NCBI RefSeq assembly: GCF_000802385.1
Contig: NZ_JTDN01000001.1
Coordinates: 751,501-815,500 of the forward strand
Direction: 5' to 3'
DNA from: Croceibacterium mercuriale
Lineage (GTDB): Bacteria; Pseudomonadota; Alphaproteobacteria; Sphingomonadales; Sphingomonadaceae
DNA length: 64,000 nucleotides
The first letter of the stretch is position 1, and each line of letters opens with the position of its first letter. The notes beneath the pieces were generated by a model. It did no database searches. It worked only from the letters and a program-made list of their open reading frames with translations, and was not told the origin of the DNA. The position numbers were made by a program, and so were the translations under genes. Below, piece by piece: positions 58,548-64,000 of this stretch.

Positions 58548-59867
58548 TCAGGCCGAAGGGCCGAACACGCGGTCGAAGATCGTATCGACCTGCCGCAAGT
58601 GATAGTCGAGATCGAACTTCTCGGCCAGTTGTGCGGCCGGCAGGGCGGCGGTGACTTCGGGATCGGCCTGGAGCAGGTTCAGCAGCGACAGCTTGCCGTC
58701 GCTTTCCCACACCTTCATCGCGTTGCGCTGCACCAGGCGATAGGAATCCTCCCGGCTGACGCCTGCCTGCGTCAGCGCCAGCAACACACGCTGCGAGTGG
58801 ACCAGACCACCCATGCGATCGAGGTTGGCCTGCATGCGGTCGGGATAGATCACCAACTTGTCGACCACACCGGTCAGACGGCCGAGCGCGAAGTCCAGCG
58901 TGATGCACGCATCGGGACCGATGAAACGTTCGACGCTGGAGTGGCTGATATCGCGCTCGTGCCACAGGGCAACGTTCTCCATCGCCGGGATAGTGGCGGA
59001 ACGGACCATCCGGGCGAGGCCGGTGAGGTTCTCGGTCAGCACCGGATTGCGCTTGTGCGGCATGGCGCTGGAGCCCTTCTGGCCGGGGCTGAAATATTCT
59101 TCCGCTTCCAGCACCTCGGTGCGCTGCAGGTGGCGGACCTCGATCGCCAGCCGCTCGATCGAGCTGGCGATGACGCCCAGCACAGCGAAGAACATCGCGT
59201 GACGATCGCGCGGAATGACCTGCGTAGAGACGGTTTCGGGCACCAGCCCGAGCTGATCGGCGACGAACTCCTCCACCTCCGGCGCGACATTGGCGAAGGT
59301 GCCCACCGCGCCGCTGATGGCGCAGGTGGCGATCTCCGCCCGGGCCGCGACCAGCCGCGCGCGATTGCGGGCAAATTCGGCGTGATAGCCGGCCAGCTTC
59401 AGGCCGAAGGTAACGGGTTCGGCATGGATGCCGTGGCTGCGCCCGATGGTTGGCGTGTAGCGGTGTTCCTGCGCCCGGCGCTCCAGTGCGGCGAGCAGCG
59501 CGTCGAGGTCGGCAAGCAGCAGGTCGGCCGAGCGGGCGAGCTGCACCGCCAGCGTGGTGTCGAGCACATCCGAGCTGGTCATGCCCTGATGCATGAAGCG
59601 GGCATCGTCGCCCACCTGTTCAGCCACCCAGGTCAGAAAGGCGATCACGTCATGCTTGGTCACCGCCTCGATCGCGTCGATCGCGGGAACGTCGATCGCG
59701 GGATCGGTGCGCCACCAGCTCCACAGCGCCTCGGCCGCCCCTGCCGGGACCACGCCCAGCTCGCCCAGCTTCTGCGTCGCCAGCGCCTCGATCTCGAACC
59801 AGATGCGGTAACGCGCCTCCGGCTCCCACAAGGCGGTCATGGCGGGGCGGGAATAGCGGGGGACCAT
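58548..59867 (-). CDS. purB: Adenylosuccinate lyase (PurB)
   Basis: 439 residues from ATG 59867 (GGAG SD). The fumarase/aspartase-superfamily signature 'GSSAMPHKRNPVLTENLTG' with the catalytic Ser, TSSDVLDTTLA, and 'THE HxE'-like SHGIHAEPVTF are present. It cleaves SAICAR and adenylosuccinate in purine synthesis. It precedes the LapA-like/pyrF/trpF run (33-nt gap). Confidence 0.95.
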   Translation of the reverse strand: MVPRYSRPAMTALWEPEARYRIWFEIEALATQKLGELGVVPAGAAEALWSWWRTDPAIDVPAIDAIEAVTKHDVIAFLTWVAEQVGDDARFMHQGMTSSDVLDTTLAVQLARSADLLLADLDALLAALERRAQEHRYTPTIGRSHGIHAEPVTFGLKLAGYHAEFARNRARLVAARAEIATCAISGAVGTFANVAPEVEEFVADQLGLVPETVSTQVIPRDRHAMFFAVLGVIASSIERLAIEVRHLQRTEVLEAEEYFSPGQKGSSAMPHKRNPVLTENLTGLARMVRSATIPAMENVALWHERDISHSSVERFIGPDACITLDFALGRLTGVVDKLVIYPDRMQANLDRMGGLVHSQRVLLALTQAGVSREDSYRLVQRNAMKVWESDGKLSLLNLLQADPEVTAALPAAQLAEKFDLDYHLRQVDTIFDRVFGPSA

Positions 59868-59954
59868 GGGGAGCTCCAATTGCGGGATGACGCGCCCGTT
59901 ATGGAACAGCCCGGCGCTTGGCAAGCCGGATGGAGCGGGTGGGCCGGGGCGGGC

Positions 59955-60341
59955 TCAGCCCGGGCAGCGAGCGTCGCGCTGGGGCGCGCCGCCGCCGCGG
60001 GTCTGCCAGCTGCCGTCGGGCGCCTGGTACTTCTCGCCTGGCTGCGTCCGGCCGATGGCGATGCAGCCGGCGGTGAAGCTGTACTCCTCCATCGTGGCGC
60101 CCTCCGCCTGCGCGCGGCGGGCATAGATCGCCCGCCGGCGGATGTTGATGTCGTCCACCATCTTGCGCAGGGCAGCATCGCCGCCGCCGGTCAGCGCCAG
60201 ATAGCCGTCGGTCCGCTCGCCCACGGTGCCCTCGGCACGCGCAGCCTCGTAGGCTGGATCGCGCTGCGCGCTGGCCGGGGCGGCCAGTGCCAGGCCGGCG
60301 AGTGCGGCCAAGGTGAGCAATGTGGAGCGAAAGGTCGTCAT
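59955..60341 (-). CDS. ydbL: YdbL-family periplasmic protein (DUF1318)
   Basis: 128 residues with a signal peptide ending PASAQ. DUF1318 features: 'GTVGERTDGYLALTGGGDAA', 'VDDINIRRRAIYARRAQAEG' and a Cys near the C-terminus. Third gene of the ydbH-ynbE-ydbL operon, which in E. coli works with YdbH in outer-membrane lipid homeostasis. Its start overlaps the ynbE stop by 1 nt. Confidence 0.85.
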   Translation of the reverse strand: MTTFRSTLLTLAALAGLALAAPASAQRDPAYEAARAEGTVGERTDGYLALTGGGDAALRKMVDDINIRRRAIYARRAQAEGATMEEYSFTAGCIAIGRTQPGEKYQAPDGSWQTRGGGAPQRDARCPG

Positions 60342-60529
60342 CAGAAAATCTCTGCGTTCTGATCTATCGCCGTGCCGGCATCCGCCGCCAGGCGATAGAT
60401 CACCTCTTGTTTGATATTGATGTTCAGCTCAATCACGATCGGCTCCTCCGGTGCGTTGACCGTGATGCAGCCCGCCAGCAGCATCGCAAGCAACGGGACC
60501 GGCCAGAGCCGCGCGGTCGTCTGCCACAT
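60341..60529 (-). CDS. ynbE: YnbE-like small outer-membrane lipoprotein
   Basis: 62 residues from ATG 60529. Lipobox LLAGCITV, then EEPIVIELNINIKQEVIYRL, the YnbE signature. A longer start at 60580 would overlap the ydbH stop (ATGA) and is possible. In E. coli YnbE multimerises and interacts with YdbH to complete a lipid bridge. Operon mate of ydbH and ydbL. Confidence 0.82.
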   Translation of the reverse strand: MWQTTARLWPVPLLAMLLAGCITVNAPEEPIVIELNINIKQEVIYRLAADAGTAIDQNAEIF

Positions 60530-60576
60530 CGTTCTGTATGGTAGATGCGGGCGCCGGCAGGTCAATTCAAGCAGCG

Positions 60577-63500
60577 TCATGGCACAGGCTCACTTTCGGA
60601 AGGCTGAATGGCAGGCGCGCCGGGCCGTGCCGTCTGGTCGATGGATGGAGTGCTGCCGCCAGTGGGGAGCAGGCCCAGCGTGCGCGGGTCGCGGATGGCG
60701 GACGGGTCGTAGAGCGAGCGTACCGAACCGATCAGCGAAAGAAACGGGGCACGCACGTTGACGATGAAGCGCAAGGGCAGGCTGGCCAGCTTGCGCGTGA
60801 CGAAATTGCTGGAGGCGCCTTCGCCCTGGCTGATCCCGTCGAAGCTGACCCGGGTCACGATCTCGCCCGTCAGGCTGCCGTCGAGCTGGATGCTCATGCG
60901 CTCGTAGTTGAGCGAGCGGAGCGAATCGAACGCGAAATTGGCGATAGGGGACAGGTCCTTGTAAGTCAGTTCCCCGACATACGAAACGTTGCCGCCGGGC
61001 GCATTGGACACCAGCAACCCACCCTGCAGCCGGCCGTTGCCGTCCACGTCGAACACGATCGGCATGGTGCCGTCGAACGTGCCGGTGGCCGACAGGTTGG
61101 ACATGCCGAAATTGGTCACGAAGCGGGCGGCATCGAGGCCGGTGATCTCGAACGTATAGCGCCGTACCTCCGGCACACCGAAGGTGATGGAGGTCGGCTG
61201 CATCACCAGCCTCCCGCCGAAGAACGGCCATTCCCCACCATGCACTATCAGTGTCTCGCCATTCTTCAGCGCGTAACGGACCACGCCGTCGGTCACCACG
61301 ATGCCCGGGTTGACGGTGGCGATGCGCAGCACCTGGTCGGGTGCGGTCGTGAGGCCCAGCAGGTCGGCAAAGGCGATGGTGCCGGACGCGCCCGTGACGG
61401 GGCCGAACGCGGCGGCGAAGTCCAGATCCTCCGTGGTGAAGGCGCCGGAACTGCTGACGCCGACCTCGTTCCACTCGATCCGGCCGTTGCCGGTCACGTC
61501 GCCTGCCACATCGGCCACCACGCCCAGCGCCAGCGGGGTCAGCGCCACCGGTTGCAGCCCCTTGTCGAAGGTTATGCGGTCCACGGCCAGGTCCGCGCGG
61601 CCGATACCGCGGGACAGGTCGTGCGCGATGGCGACGCGGGTGATCTCCCGGTCGCTGGCGGGCTCGCGCAACAAGGCATCCGCGGTGATGCGGTTGTCGG
61701 ACAGCGTCAGGCTGGCGCCGCGCGCCACCAGCGGGTTGAAGCGGTCGATCTCGGCCCGGTCCTCCAGCCGGAAGCTGCCATCGGCCAGAACCAGCCGGCC
61801 TCCACCATAGGTCCAGCTGCCCGCGCCATCGCGAATGTCGAGCGGCACTGCATTCAGCAGCACGTCGGTGCCCGCGAAGGTGCCGCCGATCTCACGCCCC
61901 AGCTGCGCAGTCAGGTCGGTCAGTACGAAGCGGGTGGCGGTCTCTGCCGGGCCAAGTGCAACGGTGACCGCGCGCGCCGTCAGCGTGCCAGGCCAGCCAA
62001 ACCCGACCGGGCCGCTATCGATGGCGACAGGGGTCGCGCCCAGTCGGCCGGTCACCTGCAGCGAGGGCGCGCCGGCGGCCACCTGCAAGGCTCCGCCGGC
62101 CGGCAGGCGCAGGATGGTGCCTCCGCGCGGCGGGCACAGGGTCAGCCGCCGGCGGTCGAGCGAAAGGTTGGCATAGGATAGCGCATCGAACCGCAGATCG
62201 GTGCAGTCGCGCCACATGGCGACGCCGGCGCGGCGGGACCAGGTACCGTCCAGCGGAACCTGCAGGTTGCGGGCGCTGCCGCCGGGCAGGGCGCCGCTCG
62301 CCTGCAACGCGCCGGCGAAGCGCCAGCTGCCGCCGCCGGCATGGGCCAGCGTCAGGCGCGGCACGGACAGGCTGCTGTCGCCCACGCGCCATGGCGCCAT
62401 GCTGCCCACCAGCTCAAGACTGCCATCCGGCGCCTGTTCAACTCGGGCATTGATGCGCGGCAGGTCACCCCCGGTGAGTGCGTTGCCCGACCAGCGCAGC
62501 GGTTGGCCGCCACCATCCACCAGCTGCACGCGCGACACCCGCAGCAGGGTGGCGCCACCGCCGCCGCGCAGGGTGGCGGATGGCACCAGCAGGGTGAGCG
62601 TAGGCTCGTCGCCAGTCTTTCGCCCCGGCACGCGGCGGGCGATCAGCTGGCCGGTCAGCGTGCTGCCGGGTGTCTCTCGCGCCAGCGTCCGGCGCAACTG
62701 CCCCATCAGCGGGAACAGCAGGGTATCGTGCGTGGTGCCTTGTGCACTGGCCAGCGCACGGTCGAGCGCCGGGCCGGGGGCGATCCCCTTCGCGCTGGCA
62801 TCCGCCTCCAGTTCCATCCGGCGCAAGCCGCCGCGGGTGCGCACGGCGCCTTCCAGCGTGAGCTCGGCCAAGGCCACGCCGGCTGCCGTCACGCGTGTGC
62901 CGGTCAGGCTGTAATCGGCGGTGAGCGCATCCTTGCGCCAGCTGAAGCGCAGCGTGCCCTGCGTGTCGCGCGCGGTCACCTGCGGCAGGGCAGTGGCACC
63001 GCTGGTCAGCCGCGCGGTGCCGCCGAATCCGTCAAGCGCCTGCTCGGCCGTCACGTCCAGCGGGGCTGCGACATTGGCAACGGCGATGCCGGCACCAGCG
63101 CAAGCCAGCCGGTCCAGCCGCAGAGGGCCGGCGATTTGCGGGCGGGCATTGCGGATCGACAGGCGCCCATACAGGCTGGCGCCCGTGGCAGCGCAGCCGC
63201 CGGCGGCCCATTGCGGGGTGATGGCGGCGACCTCTCCAGTCCAGCCGTCGCGCAGCCAGCCGCTGCCCGCCAGGCTGAAGCCGAGCCGGCCATCATCGCC
63301 CACCAGCAGGCCGCGCCCGTCCTCCACGACCAGCCGCAGGTCGGGCAGGGTAAAGGGCTGCTTGCGGTCGCCTTCGAACAGCAGCGGATCGAGCGCGCCG
63401 AAGCTGAGCGTCCCGCCGCGATAGGTGCCGTACAGGCGCGGGCGGACCAGGCGGACCGATTCCAGCGCCGGCGTACCCAGACGGGGGCCGATGCGGACCA

Positions 63501-63792
63501 CGACCCGTTCGATGGTCAGGTCCGGGCGGGCTGGGTCGCCCACCACCACGTCGGCCAGCACCTGCTGGCGCGGGCCGATGCTTTCGATACGGTAGGTCGC
63601 CTGCAGGCGGTTGTCGTCCAGCAGGTCGGTAATGATGTCGCCGGCGATGCGGTCGCGGCTGAGCCACAGGAACAGCAGGCCACCCAGCAGGAAGACGAGC
63701 ATGACGAGCGACGCCCAGCAGCCGATGCGGCGGCGCGGCGGCGCTTCCGGCAATGCGGCGGCCTCGGGATCGGATGCGACGTCGTCGGCCAT
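60577..63792 (-). CDS. ydbH: YdbH-family AsmA-like intermembrane lipid-transport protein
   Basis: 1071 residues from ATG 63792. One N-terminal membrane anchor ('WASLVMLVFLLGGLLFLWLS') is followed by a very long beta-rich periplasmic region and the YdbH C-terminal domain ('TVNPGIVVTDGVVRYALKNG', 'TGTFDGTMPIVFDVDGNGRL'). YdbH, TamB and YhdP form hydrophobic-groove bridges that carry phospholipids to the outer membrane. The end carries a Pro/Ser tail. It begins the ydbH-ynbE-ydbL operon and is divergent from radC. Confidence 0.85.
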   Translation of the reverse strand: MADDVASDPEAAALPEAPPRRRIGCWASLVMLVFLLGGLLFLWLSRDRIAGDIITDLLDDNRLQATYRIESIGPRQQVLADVVVGDPARPDLTIERVVVRIGPRLGTPALESVRLVRPRLYGTYRGGTLSFGALDPLLFEGDRKQPFTLPDLRLVVEDGRGLLVGDDGRLGFSLAGSGWLRDGWTGEVAAITPQWAAGGCAATGASLYGRLSIRNARPQIAGPLRLDRLACAGAGIAVANVAAPLDVTAEQALDGFGGTARLTSGATALPQVTARDTQGTLRFSWRKDALTADYSLTGTRVTAAGVALAELTLEGAVRTRGGLRRMELEADASAKGIAPGPALDRALASAQGTTHDTLLFPLMGQLRRTLARETPGSTLTGQLIARRVPGRKTGDEPTLTLLVPSATLRGGGGATLLRVSRVQLVDGGGQPLRWSGNALTGGDLPRINARVEQAPDGSLELVGSMAPWRVGDSSLSVPRLTLAHAGGGSWRFAGALQASGALPGGSARNLQVPLDGTWSRRAGVAMWRDCTDLRFDALSYANLSLDRRRLTLCPPRGGTILRLPAGGALQVAAGAPSLQVTGRLGATPVAIDSGPVGFGWPGTLTARAVTVALGPAETATRFVLTDLTAQLGREIGGTFAGTDVLLNAVPLDIRDGAGSWTYGGGRLVLADGSFRLEDRAEIDRFNPLVARGASLTLSDNRITADALLREPASDREITRVAIAHDLSRGIGRADLAVDRITFDKGLQPVALTPLALGVVADVAGDVTGNGRIEWNEVGVSSSGAFTTEDLDFAAAFGPVTGASGTIAFADLLGLTTAPDQVLRIATVNPGIVVTDGVVRYALKNGETLIVHGGEWPFFGGRLVMQPTSITFGVPEVRRYTFEITGLDAARFVTNFGMSNLSATGTFDGTMPIVFDVDGNGRLQGGLLVSNAPGGNVSYVGELTYKDLSPIANFAFDSLRSLNYERMSIQLDGSLTGEIVTRVSFDGISQGEGASSNFVTRKLASLPLRFIVNVRAPFLSLIGSVRSLYDPSAIRDPRTLGLLPTGGSTPSIDQTARPGAPAIQPSESEPVP

Positions 63793-63827
63793 CGCGGTCC
63801 ACTTGCAAGCAAGCACCGGCAAAGGCA

Positions 63828-64000
63828 ATGCGCTATGCGATGGTTGCGCCGCTTCTGCCCCTGGATGATCCGCCCGCCCTGCCGAAGAAGGTGGATGGTG
63901 CCGTCGGCCACCGCGCGCGACTGCGGCAGCGCCTGATCGGCGGTGGGCCGGATGCGCTGGCCGATTACGAGATCATCGAGTTCCTGCTGTTCGGCGCCAA
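63828..64000 (+). CDS. radC: RadC-like protein, 5' end only (runs off the right edge)
   Basis: 57 codons from ATG 63828 (another ATG at 63840). 'GHRARLRQRLIGGGPDALAD' and 'YEIIEFLLFGA' match the N-terminal helix-hairpin-helix region of RadC (JAB-domain DNA-repair-associated protein). The catalytic JAB domain lies beyond the window. Confidence 0.8.
   Translation, partial: MRYAMVAPLLPLDDPPALPKKVDGAVGHRARLRQRLIGGGPDALADYEIIEFLLFGA

Noticed and set aside
1-64000. CRISPR array, prophage, insertion sequence, integrase or rRNA
   Set aside because: No regularly spaced repeats, transposase/integrase motifs, terminal inverted repeats or rRNA-like sequence were seen.

Overview
The window is high-GC, densely packed DNA from an aerobic Gram-negative alphaproteobacterium, most likely a member of the Sphingomonadales. 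The evidence is three large TonB-dependent receptors, a receptor–'tryptophan halogenase'–SapC–cupin group, CE20-like and GH43/GH3 hemicellulose enzymes, a bacteriophytochrome with an HWE-type kinase, and XylR-like operators of the Caulobacter/sphingomonad type. No rRNA, complete tRNA, CRISPR array, prophage or insertion sequence was seen. Identifications rest on motif and family recognition from the sequence alone.

Layout. 0-8.6 kb: the 5' end of an HTH-like gene, a TonB-C-like secreted protein, an iron-siderophore module (ABC permease and ATPase; divergent binding lipoprotein plus YncE-like propeller; Fes/IroE-like esterase behind a Fur box), then an acyl-CoA thioesterase with a TetR regulator. 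7.9-23.4 kb: a GntR/FadR-type regulator faces a roughly 14.7-kb, ten-gene, largely translationally coupled operon. It encodes a TonB receptor, a TRAP transporter whose three genes are split, two divergent 2-hydroxyacyl-CoA dehydratase-like subunits, a tandem CaiB/BaiF CoA-transferase, a second CaiB, a double alpha/beta hydrolase and a CapA-like metallo-enzyme. This is the best candidate for an undescribed pathway: a carboxylic or hydroxy acid seems to be released from an ester or amide, imported, converted to a CoA thioester and processed by a dehydratase-like enzyme with altered iron-sulfur ligands.

23.4-52.3 kb: a hemicellulose/pectin utilisation region. It holds two beta-helix proteins (one with a C-terminal propeller), a LacI/XylR-like repressor, a hexuronate-type MFS transporter, two GH43 enzymes, a GH3 beta-xylosidase, an alpha/beta esterase, a CE20-like acetylesterase, a GH27 alpha-galactosidase, two TonB receptors and the halogenase/SapC/JmjC-cupin trio. 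Similar palindromes lie in front of at least three divergent or single promoters and point to one regulon.

52.4-56.8 kb: a MerR-type regulator with a classical stretched mer-like promoter drives a glutaredoxin-MauE fusion. A short-chain dehydrogenase remnant follows, then a hybrid bacteriophytochrome kinase. 56.8-64 kb: conserved housekeeping genes (trpF, pyrF, a LapA-like protein, purB, ydbL-ynbE-ydbH) and the 5' end of radC.
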